Source of the DNA: Trueperaceae bacterium
Lineage (GTDB): Bacteria > Deinococcota > Deinococci > Deinococcales > Trueperaceae
Direction: 5' to 3'
NCBI GenBank assembly: GCA_007130445.1
Contig: SLSM01000145.1
Coordinates: 1 to 10,768, forward strand
Length of the DNA: 10,768 bases
Position numbers and translations under genes: made by a program. The notes under the pieces were generated by a model. It was not told the origin of the DNA and ran no database searches. It was given only the letters and a program-made list of their open reading frames with translations. How positions within the stretch are numbered: position 1 is the first letter of the stretch; each line of letters opens with the position of its first letter. Below are positions 1-6,295 of the stretch, one piece after another.

Positions 1-142
1 CGATCCCGTGGCGCAGGCCCTCGTGCTGACCGGCATCGTCATCGCCGTCGCCGCGACGGCGTTCGCGTTGGCGCTCTTGGTGCGGCTGGTCCAGGAGACC
101 GGCCTCGTCAGCCTCCGAGCGGAGGACGACGATGGCGCCTGA
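1..142 (+). CDS. mrpC: Na+/H+ antiporter subunit C (MrpC/MnhC, NuoK-like), 3' end only
   Basis: This is the C-terminal 46 residues of a NuoK-like small membrane subunit, cut by the left edge; the frame begins at base 2. The visible part starts DPVAQALVLTGIVIAVAATA, which matches the well-conserved last-helix signature of MrpC/MnhC and NuoK (DP..QALVLT.IVI). A hydrophobic helix and a short acidic tail (AEDDDGA) follow. In Mrp antiporters MrpC packs against MrpD, and in complex I NuoK has the same place beside NuoN. The antiporter-like subunits immediately downstream, and the absence of other complex I genes in view, favour the Mrp type. The stop codon (140-142) lies inside the next gene, an 11-bp overlap that implies translational coupling. 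MbhG-like or other NuoK homologues remain possible because most of the protein is outside the window. Confidence 0.85.
   Translation, partial: DPVAQALVLTGIVIAVAATAFALALLVRLVQETGLVSLRAEDDDGA
112..125 (+). promoter_or_regulatory. Inverted repeat that pairs with the mrpD ribosome binding site
   Basis: The sequence CCTCCGAGCGGAGG is a perfect inverted repeat. Bases 112-116 (CCTCC) can pair with 121-125 (GGAGG) around a GAGC tetraloop. GGAGG is also the best Shine-Dalgarno for the start codon at 132, six bases further on. The repeat lies within the coding end of the upstream mrpC-like gene. A ribosome translating that gene would melt the stem and release the site. This is a simple basis for coupled, stoichiometric synthesis of the two subunits. 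The pairing is read from the sequence; the regulatory role is inference. Confidence 0.45.
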
Positions 143-1592
143 CGCCCTCGCCGTCCTGGTGTTCGCCCCGCTCGTGGCCGCACTGGCCGTGATCGTGGCC
201 CCGCCGCGCGCCACGACGGCGCTGGCGCTCGCCGGTATCGCGCTCACCGCCCCGGCGCTGTGGGTCGTCACCGCCGCCGTGCTCGGTGGAGCGGTCGTCG
301 AGGTGGCGCTCGCGGGTGCCGCGCCGCCGCTCGGTATCGCCTGGCGCGCGGATGGCTTCACGCTCACGATGGCGTGGCTCACGTTCGTGGTGGTGGCGTT
401 CGTCAGCTTGCACGCGCTGGCGAGCTTCCCGAGCACCAGCGACGCGGGCCGGCGCTTCTGGCCGTTGTGGTTGATCCTGGTCGCCAGCGTCTACGCACTG
501 TTCCTGTCGGCCGACCTCTTCAACCTCTACGTGACCCTCGAGTTGGTCACGCTCACCGCGGTCGCGATGATCGCGATCGGCGGCGCGCCTGCTGCGATGC
601 GGGCCGCGATGCGCTACCTGCTGCTCGGCCTGATGGCGTCGCTGTTCTACCTGCTCGCGACCGCGCTCCTCTACGGCCAGACCGGTACGCTCGACCTGTA
701 CCAGGTGGGCGAGCGTCTGGGCGAGGGTGCCCTCGCGACCACCGCGCTCGCACTCATGATCACGGGCCTGCTGGTGAAGTCCGCGATCGTGCCGCTCCAC
801 GTGTGGTTGCCCGCGGCGCACGGCAAGGCCCCCGGTCCCGTGAGCGCCGTGCTGTCTGCGCTGGTCGTCAAGGTGACGCTGTACATCCTGATCCGGCTGT
901 GGTTCTGGGCGGGGAGCGCGTTCGACGAGGGCCCGGCGGCGCTCGTGCTCGGGCTCCTCGGCGCCGCCGCGATCGTGTACGGGTCGATCGCCGCGATCGT
1001 GCAGACGCGTTTGAAGATGCTGGTGGCCTACTCGACCGTCGCCCAACTCGGCTACGTGATGCTGCTCTTCCCGCTCGCGTCGACCGCCGCCTTCCGAGCC
1101 GTCACCTTCCACGTGCTGGCGCACGGCGTCGCGAAGGCCGCGATGTTCCTGGCTGCGGCCAACCTGCTGGCCGTCCTGGGCAGCGACCGACTGCAGCGGC
1201 TCGTAGGTGTCGACCAGCGCTATCCGGTGAACGTGTTGGCGTTCGCCCTCGCCGGCGTGAGCATCATGGGTCTGCCGCCGAGCGGCGGCTTCGTCGCCAA
1301 GTGGATGCTGCTCGAGGCCGCCTGGCAGGCGCAGGGCTGGGGGTGGGTGGCGGTCATCAGTGCCGGCAGCCTGCTCGCGGCCGTGTACGTGTTCCGCGTG
1401 GTCGCCCTGGCGTACGCGCAGCCTCGCCCCGCCACCAGCGTCCGCCGTCCGGGGACGACGCCGCGAGGCCGCTTCGGCGCCACCTCGGTCGCGGCGTTGG
1501 GCCTCGCGGTGCTCGCCATCGTGCTGGGCATCGCGTCGGCCCCCGTGCTGACGCTGATCGACCTGGGACTGCCTCCGGGGATGACGCCGTGA
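132..1592 (+). CDS. mrpD: Mrp-type antiporter subunit D, first of three antiporter-like subunits
   Basis: This is a 486-residue polytopic membrane protein of the Proton_antipo_M family (NuoL/M/N, MrpA/D), and the length is typical of MrpD. It should form part of the ion path of a multisubunit cation/H+ antiporter. Charged residues expected along the membrane axis are all present: Glu137 (LYVTLELVTL) on TM5, Lys216 (GLLVKSAIVPLHVWLP) on TM7, Lys247 (LVVKVTLY) on TM8, His327, His331 and Lys335 in the next conserved segment, and Lys390 (PPSGGFVAKWM) on TM12. The AYSTVAQLGY signature is at 299-308. The start ATG is preceded by GGAGG six bases upstream and overlaps the previous gene by 11 bp. The stop overlaps the next start by 4 bp. 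Family membership is certain; assignment to MrpD rather than another Mrp/Mbh-like D subunit rests on sequence resemblance and the preceding MrpC. Confidence 0.85.
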   Translation: MAPDALAVLVFAPLVAALAVIVAPPRATTALALAGIALTAPALWVVTAAVLGGAVVEVALAGAAPPLGIAWRADGFTLTMAWLTFVVVAFVSLHALASFPSTSDAGRRFWPLWLILVASVYALFLSADLFNLYVTLELVTLTAVAMIAIGGAPAAMRAAMRYLLLGLMASLFYLLATALLYGQTGTLDLYQVGERLGEGALATTALALMITGLLVKSAIVPLHVWLPAAHGKAPGPVSAVLSALVVKVTLYILIRLWFWAGSAFDEGPAALVLGLLGAAAIVYGSIAAIVQTRLKMLVAYSTVAQLGYVMLLFPLASTAAFRAVTFHVLAHGVAKAAMFLAAANLLAVLGSDRLQRLVGVDQRYPVNVLAFALAGVSIMGLPPSGGFVAKWMLLEAAWQAQGWGWVAVISAGSLLAAVYVFRVVALAYAQPRPATSVRRPGTTPRGRFGATSVAALGLAVLAIVLGIASAPVLTLIDLGLPPGMTP

Positions 1593-3097
1593 TCCCCGGG
1601 CCGATCGAGACCACGCTGCATCCGCTGCCGCTCGTGGTGGTGCTCGTGTCGCTGTTCGCCGGGCTGGCGATCGCCGTGTTGGGGGAGCACCAGCAGCGCC
1701 TGCGCACCGTCCTCAACCTGGCAGCCGCCGTCGTGAAGCTCGCGCTGGTGTTGTGGATCGCCATCCTCGTGGTCGGCGGCACCGTGCCCGAGTTCCGCTT
1801 CGCCTTGGTTCCGGGCTTCGACCTGGTGCTGCGGGCAGACTCGGTGTCGGTGCTGTTCGCGTCGCTGTCCGCGGCACTCTGGCTGGTGACCACGGTGTAC
1901 GCCATCGCGTACCTGCACCGCTCGAGCAACCGGGCGCGCTTCTTCGGGTACTTCAGCATCTGCGTCACGGCGACGATGGGCATCGCCATGGCGGGCAACC
2001 TGTTGACGTTCTTCGTCTTCTACGAACTCTTGACGCTGGCCACGTGGCCGCTGGTGGTGCACACCGGCACCCGGGCAGCCGTGCGGGCGGGGCGCACGTA
2101 CCTCACCTACACGCTCGGCGGTAGTGCGCTCTTCCTGCTCGGCCTGATCTGGCTCTACGCGCTCGCGGGCCCGCAGGACTTCATCGCGGGCGGCAGCTTG
2201 GCGCTGCTCGACCTCGGCGAGCCCCGCGCGCTGCAGGCGATCTTCGTGCTCGTCGCGATCGGGATGGGCGTCAAGGCGGCGATCGTGCCGCTGCACGCCT
2301 GGTTGCCGCGGGCGATGGTGGCGCCCGCACCGGTGAGCGCGCTGCTGCACGCGGTCGCGGTCGTCAAGGCCGGCGCGTTCGGGCTCGTGCGACTGGTCGA
2401 GGACGTGTTCGGCGCGAGCCTCACCAGCGATCTCGGCCTGGCGCAGGCGCTGGCCATCGCCGCCTCGATCACGATCGTCTACGGGTCGTTCGTCGCGCTG
2501 CTGCAGGGCGACCTGAAGAAGCGGTTGGCGTACTCCACCGTGAGTCAGGTGTCGTACATCGCGCTCGGCATCGCCGTGGGCGGCTCGCTGGCGACGGTCG
2601 GCGGCATGGTCCACCTGGTGCATCAGGGCGTCATGAAGATCACCATGTTCTTCTGCGCCGGCACCTTCGCGACCCTGTTGGGCGTCACGCGCATCGACCA
2701 GCTCGACGGGCTCGCGCGGCGTCTGCCGTGGAGCGCCGGCGCGTTCTCGGTCGCGGCGCTCGGCATGATCGGCCTCCCGCCGCTGGCGGGGTTCGTCAGC
2801 AAGTGGTACCTCGGCGCCGGCGCCGTCGCGACGGGGCAGACGTGGGTGGTGGGCGTGCTCGTCGCGAGCACGCTCCTGAACGCCGCCTACTTCCTCCCTC
2901 TCATCGCTCGCATGTGGCTGCGACCGGCGCCCGAGCGCTGGCCGGGCGGGACGACGCCGAGCCGCTTGGTCGTGTTCGGCCTCGTCGCCCCGGCGCTCTT
3001 CACCGCGTTCTGCACCATCGCCTTCGGTGTCCTGGCCGGTTCGTCGTACAGCCCGCTGGACTGGGCGACGGAGATCGTGCGGGGGTACGTCCCATGA
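1589..3097 (+). CDS. Second antiporter-like subunit (MrpD/NuoM-NuoN family)
   Basis: This is a 502-residue Proton_antipo_M membrane protein. The frame is open much further upstream, but the GTG at 1589 is the likely start: it overlaps the previous stop as GTGA, a GGGG stretch lies about eight bases before it, and the protein then begins with a helix of normal length. Key residues of an active proton channel are present: Glu146 (FFVFYELLTLATWP), Lys229 (GVKAAIVPLHAWLP), Lys260 (AVVKAG), His342, His345 and Lys350 (HLVHQGVMKITMFF), and Lys405 (LPPLAGFVSKWY). The LAYSTVSQVSY signature is at 313-323. It is clearly a paralogue of its two neighbours rather than a fragment. Some Mrp-like operons carry such extra D-type subunits in place of the large MrpA. 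Whether it moves H+ or Na+ cannot be read from sequence. Confidence 0.85.
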   Translation: MIPGPIETTLHPLPLVVVLVSLFAGLAIAVLGEHQQRLRTVLNLAAAVVKLALVLWIAILVVGGTVPEFRFALVPGFDLVLRADSVSVLFASLSAALWLVTTVYAIAYLHRSSNRARFFGYFSICVTATMGIAMAGNLLTFFVFYELLTLATWPLVVHTGTRAAVRAGRTYLTYTLGGSALFLLGLIWLYALAGPQDFIAGGSLALLDLGEPRALQAIFVLVAIGMGVKAAIVPLHAWLPRAMVAPAPVSALLHAVAVVKAGAFGLVRLVEDVFGASLTSDLGLAQALAIAASITIVYGSFVALLQGDLKKRLAYSTVSQVSYIALGIAVGGSLATVGGMVHLVHQGVMKITMFFCAGTFATLLGVTRIDQLDGLARRLPWSAGAFSVAALGMIGLPPLAGFVSKWYLGAGAVATGQTWVVGVLVASTLLNAAYFLPLIARMWLRPAPERWPGGTTPSRLVVFGLVAPALFTAFCTIAFGVLAGSSYSPLDWATEIVRGYVP

Positions 3098-4734
3098 CGA
3101 TCGCCGTGGCCGTGGTCCTACCGCTGCTCACGGCGCTCCTTGCGACGCGGCGCGGACGACCGGCCGCGCTCGGGCGACGCCTGGCGCCGCTCGCCTCGGC
3201 GGCGCTGCTGTTGCCGTTGCTCAGCCGCGAGCACGTGGACTGGCCGTGGGCGCTCCTCGGTCTGCAGCTGGGGGTCGAGCCGTGGGTCGCACCGTACGCC
3301 GCGCTCACGGCCGTCGCCTGGTCGCTAGCAGCGTGGTTTGCGTATGACACTGTGATTGGCGATACCCGCCGCTTCTGGCTCGGCTGGTCGCTCAGCCTGT
3401 GGGGCATGGTGCTCGTCGTGCTCGCCGAGTCGCTCGCGGCGTTCTATCTCGGTTACGTCGCCGTGTCGTTGGCGGCGTACCTGATGATCGTCCACGCGCG
3501 CAGCGACGCCGCCTGGCGGGCCGGTCGCATCTACCTCGTCCTGGCGTTCGCGGGCGAGGCCGCGATCGTCTCCGGTGTGCTCATCCTGGCGGGCTACTAC
3601 GGCAACGTCGAGCTGGCGCTGCTGGCGACACCGGAGTTCGCCGCCGGCCTCGAGGCGTCGCGCGCGTTGCTCCTGGTCGGCTTCGCCGTCAAGCTCGGCA
3701 TCGTGCCGCTCCACGTGTGGTTGCCGCTCGCACACCCCATCGCGCCGGTCCCCGCCAGCGCGATCCTGTCGGGCGTGATCGTCAAGGCGGGCCTGCTGGG
3801 TTGGCTCAAGCTCGCCCCCGTGCAGGGGATCGACGCCGCAGCGTCGGCGCCAGGGCTGATCGCACTTGGCTTGGCGACGGCCTTCGCCGGTGCTTTGCTC
3901 GGCCTCACCCAGGCGAAGATCAAGACCGTGTTGGCGTACTCGACGATCAGCCAGATGGGCCTGGTCCTGGTCGCGTACGGGGCGCTCGGCCTGGCGACGG
4001 ACGGCGCCGTGGCGCTCGCGGCGCTCGGGCTGTTGGCACTGCACCACGGGCTCACCAAGGCCGCGCTGTTCCTGGCGTGCGGCTGCGCCCCAGGCGCCTC
4101 GCGTGCCCGCTCGCTGCTGCTGGCGGTGCCGGCGCTGTCGCTGGCGGCCGCGCCGCTCACCACCGGCTACCTGGCGAAGACGTGGCTCAAGCGCGCCGTC
4201 GCCGGTGGGATCGAGGTGGGCGCGCTGCCCGACGTCACCTACACGCTCGTGGCGCTCAGCTCGACGGCGACGGCGCTGATCATGTGGCGCGCGTGGCGCC
4301 TCGCCATGCTCCAGCGTGACCAGGCCACCGCGTTGCACCCGGCCTGGGCGCTGCTCACGCTGGCGGCCCTCACCGTCCCGTGGGTGTGGGCGGCCCAGGC
4401 CGGACTGCTCGTGGCACCGTCGCTGAGCGGTTCGTGGGCGGCGACCTGGCCGCTGCTGCTCGCCGTTGCGCTGGTGGTCGCCGCTCGCGCGACGGGGCGC
4501 CCCGGGCTGCGCCTGCCGGAGGGCGACGTGGTCGTGTGGGCGGAGCGGTTGACGGCGCGCATCGGGATGCCGCCCACACCCAGTCCTCCGCGCGCGCCCC
4601 GGACCGCGCGCTCCAGGGCCCGGGTCGGCCGCCTCATCGCCGCGGCCGAGGCCGGCATGCGGGAGCTGCCGGTGGTGGGCCTGGCGATGCTCCTGGTCGG
4701 CGTCGTCCTCTGGTTCGTGCTCTGGGTAGGTTGA
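3094..4734 (+). CDS. Third antiporter-like subunit, lacking the TM5 glutamate
   Basis: This is a 546-residue Proton_antipo_M membrane protein that starts at an ATG overlapping the previous stop (ATGA), with GGGGG eight bases upstream. Conserved elements are Lys200 (GFAVKLGIVPLHVWLP), Lys231 (GVIVKAG), the AYSTISQMG signature at 281-289, His317/His318 and Lys322 (LALHHGLTKAALF), and Lys362 (GYLAKTWLK). At the site where both upstream paralogues have the TM5 glutamate, this one reads AFYLGYVAVSLAAY, with Val122 in its place. The protein is also longer at the C-terminus. After residue 470 there is a polar stretch with VVVWAERLTARIG, a Pro/Arg-rich linker (about 492-512), an amphipathic segment, and a final helix (about 526-544). 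It may be a structural subunit or one with a rewired proton path. The gene ends the antiporter cluster. Confidence 0.85.
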   Translation: MTIAVAVVLPLLTALLATRRGRPAALGRRLAPLASAALLLPLLSREHVDWPWALLGLQLGVEPWVAPYAALTAVAWSLAAWFAYDTVIGDTRRFWLGWSLSLWGMVLVVLAESLAAFYLGYVAVSLAAYLMIVHARSDAAWRAGRIYLVLAFAGEAAIVSGVLILAGYYGNVELALLATPEFAAGLEASRALLLVGFAVKLGIVPLHVWLPLAHPIAPVPASAILSGVIVKAGLLGWLKLAPVQGIDAAASAPGLIALGLATAFAGALLGLTQAKIKTVLAYSTISQMGLVLVAYGALGLATDGAVALAALGLLALHHGLTKAALFLACGCAPGASRARSLLLAVPALSLAAAPLTTGYLAKTWLKRAVAGGIEVGALPDVTYTLVALSSTATALIMWRAWRLAMLQRDQATALHPAWALLTLAALTVPWVWAAQAGLLVAPSLSGSWAATWPLLLAVALVVAARATGRPGLRLPEGDVVVWAERLTARIGMPPTPSPPRAPRTARSRARVGRLIAAAEAGMRELPVVGLAMLLVGVVLWFVLWVG

Positions 4735-4748
4735 GCGAGCGCGGCGGG

Positions 4749-4754
4749 TAGCAT
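4749..4754 (+). promoter_or_regulatory. Candidate -10 element (TAGCAT) before the zinc-ribbon gene
   Basis: TAGCAT fits TANNNT and ends nine bases before the ATG at 4764. No Shine-Dalgarno lies between them, and no clear -35 is seen at normal spacing. This arrangement suggests a near-leaderless transcript starting inside the 29-bp gap after the antiporter genes, so this gene and ppk2 may have their own promoter. Short matches like this are common by chance. Confidence 0.3.
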
Positions 4755-4763
4755 GGTACGGCG

Positions 4764-5420
4764 ATGCCGTTCCTCTTCTTCGGTTCGCGGACGGTGCGCA
4801 AGCGCTTGAGCGAGGGCGAGTTCGACTGCCCGCGTTGTGGCGCTCGGCGCCCCTACGCATTGCTGCGCGCGCAGCACCACGCACACCTGTACTGGGTGCC
4901 GCTGCTCAAGCTGGGCCCCCCGACGGCGTACGTGGAGTGCCAGGGCTGTCGGGCCGCGTTCGCGCCGAGCGTGCTGAACGGTGCAGCGCAGGACCAGGAC
5001 GACCTGCGCGCCGCCGTGGCGACGGCGACGGCGGCGGCCCTGGCCGCGGTGCTGCGCGGCCCGGTCGCATCCGAGCGCGAGGTCGACCTGGCCGCGCAGG
5101 CGCTGTCGGCCATCCAAGGTCGTCCGCTCGCGCCGGGGGCTGCGGCTGCGACGCTCGCCGCCGAGACTCGCGACGCCCTGCGCGCGGCGCGTGGCCTGGC
5201 GCACGTCGACCCGACGCTGACGCCCGAGGCCCGCGAGGGGCTCATGACGGCCGTTCTGCACGTCGCCACCGCCGACGGGACGATGACGTCGGCGCAGTCG
5301 GCGGCCGTGCAGACGCTGGCCGGCGCTCTGCGGGTGTCGCCGGCGCACCTGAAGGGGATCATGGTCGAGTTGGCCGAGCGCCGCGGCGCGATGACGGGAG
5401 GTCGAGATGGCACGAGATGA
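4764..5420 (+). CDS. Zinc-ribbon and TerB-like domain protein
   Basis: This is a 218-residue protein with no membrane segment or signal peptide. The N-terminal part carries two CxxC pairs (CPRC at 22-25 and CQGC at 59-62) with a hydrophobic stretch (HLYWVPLLKLG) between them, as in small zinc-ribbon proteins. Residues 75-130 are Ala-rich and helical. Residues about 150-205 (LTPEAREGLMTAVLHVATAD, then DGTMTSAQ and a helix ending LKGIM) resemble the TerB/DjlA-type acidic helical fold, including the ADG turn. TerB-like domains are known from tellurite-resistance and co-chaperone contexts, but the biochemical role here is unknown. The ATG at 4764 has no ribosome binding site, and its 3' end overlaps the ppk2 start by 14 bp, so the two are probably co-translated. 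The domain calls are moderately secure; no function should be assumed. Confidence 0.75.
   Translation: MPFLFFGSRTVRKRLSEGEFDCPRCGARRPYALLRAQHHAHLYWVPLLKLGPPTAYVECQGCRAAFAPSVLNGAAQDQDDLRAAVATATAAALAAVLRGPVASEREVDLAAQALSAIQGRPLAPGAAAATLAAETRDALRAARGLAHVDPTLTPEAREGLMTAVLHVATADGTMTSAQSAAVQTLAGALRVSPAHLKGIMVELAERRGAMTGGRDGTR
5396..5402 (+). promoter_or_regulatory. Ribosome binding site of ppk2 inside the upstream gene
   Basis: GGGAGGT lies five bases before the ATG at 5407 and inside the last codons of the zinc-ribbon/TerB gene. It supports this start for PPK2 and a coupled arrangement of the two genes. Confidence 0.6.
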
Positions 5421-6240
5421 CGCTGCTCGCACGAAGGCTGCGGACGCGCCCGGTTCGAAGCGCGCGTGGCTCGACAAGAAGGTGTACGAGCGTGAGCTGG
5501 CGACGCTCCAGGTGGAGCTCGTCAAACTGCAGGCCTGGGTGCAGCACGAGGGGCTGCGCGTGGTGGTGCTCTTCGAGGGTCGTGACGCCGCCGGCAAGGG
5601 CGGGACGATCAAGCGCATCACGGAGAGCCTCAACCCGCGCTCGTGTCACGTGGTTGCGCTCCCCAAGCCGACCGAGCGTGAGCGCAGCCAGTGGTACTTC
5701 CAGCGCTACGTGGCGCACTTGCCCGCCGCGGGCGAGATCGCCCTGTTCGACCGCAGTTGGTACAACCGCGCCGGCGTCGAGCGCGTCATGGGTTTCTGCA
5801 GCGACGAGGAGTACCACGAGTTCTTCCGCACCTGCCCGGAGTTCGAGCGCATGCTGATCCGCAGCGGCATCATCTTGGTCAAGTACTGGTTCTCGGTGAG
5901 CGCCGGCGAGCAGGAGCGCCGCTTCCAACGCCGTCTGAAGCGCGTGACCAAGCATTGGAAGCTGAGTCCCATGGACGTCGAGGCGAGGCAGCACTGGGTC
6001 GCGTACTCACAGGCCAAGGACACCATGTTCTCGTATACCGACACGAAGCAGTCGCCTTGGTTCGTCGTCGACGCCGACGACAAGCGCCGAGCGCGCCTCA
6101 ACACCATCAGCCACCTGCTGAGCCTGATCCCCTACGAGGACGTGATCCCGCGGGTCGTCGAACTCCCGCCCCGCGACGACATCGGCTCGTACGCGCGGCC
6201 GCCCCTGTACGAGCAGACCTTCGTCCCCCAGCGCTACTGA
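5407..6240 (+). CDS. ppk2: Polyphosphate kinase 2 (PPK2 family, class I type)
   Basis: This is a 277-residue cytoplasmic kinase that transfers phosphate between polyphosphate and nucleoside diphosphates; many members favour making GTP or ATP from polyphosphate. The Walker A loop is FEGRDAAGKGGTIKR (about 56-70, with Lys64). The Walker B-like segment is ALFDRSWYNRAGVERVMGF (about 112-130), which includes Asp115 and the lid-region Arg residues. ILVKYWFSVSAGEQERRF (about 156-173) and SPMDVEARQHW follow as in the family. Length and single-domain layout match one-domain class I PPK2. The start ATG has a good ribosome binding site and overlaps the upstream gene by 14 bp. The gene is complete and ends 6 bp before a strong GC palindrome. 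The preferred nucleotide (ADP, GDP or NMP) cannot be fixed from sequence. Confidence 0.95.
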   Translation: MARDDAARTKAADAPGSKRAWLDKKVYERELATLQVELVKLQAWVQHEGLRVVVLFEGRDAAGKGGTIKRITESLNPRSCHVVALPKPTERERSQWYFQRYVAHLPAAGEIALFDRSWYNRAGVERVMGFCSDEEYHEFFRTCPEFERMLIRSGIILVKYWFSVSAGEQERRFQRRLKRVTKHWKLSPMDVEARQHWVAYSQAKDTMFSYTDTKQSPWFVVDADDKRRARLNTISHLLSLIPYEDVIPRVVELPPRDDIGSYARPPLYEQTFVPQRY

Positions 6241-6245
6241 CGCGC

Positions 6246-6273
6246 CGCGCGGGCGGCCGCGGCCGCCCGCGCG
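6246..6273. terminator. 28-bp perfect palindrome in a convergent gap, likely bidirectional terminator
   Basis: The 13-base arms CGCGCGGGCGGCC (6246-6258) and GGCCGCCCGCGCG (6261-6273) are exact reverse complements around a GC centre. They lie between the stop of ppk2 (6240) and the stop of the minus-strand LRR gene (6296). The position fits a shared terminator. There is no T tract on either side, so it is not a classical intrinsic terminator, but very GC-rich organisms often have stems like this. Confidence 0.55.
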
Positions 6274-6295
6274 AGCAGGGCAGGACGCTCTGTCG

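Noticed and set aside
260..1588. Upstream extension of the second antiporter subunit in the same frame
   Set aside because: It overlaps the first subunit completely and encodes Arg-rich nonsense. The GTG at 1589 fits the 4-bp overlap and the family's N-terminus.
1220..2623. Minus-strand open frame of about 467 codons opposite the first two antiporter subunits
   Set aside because: Arg/His/Gln-rich shadow frame; it crosses the junction of two real genes on the other strand.
2728..3093. Upstream extension of the third antiporter subunit
   Set aside because: The extension lies wholly inside the second subunit gene and is Arg-rich; ATG 3094 has a ribosome binding site and begins with a membrane helix.
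3325..4884. Minus-strand open frame of about 519 codons opposite the third antiporter subunit
   Set aside because: The product is Arg/Gln/His-rich and without domains, and the + strand encodes a conserved membrane protein.
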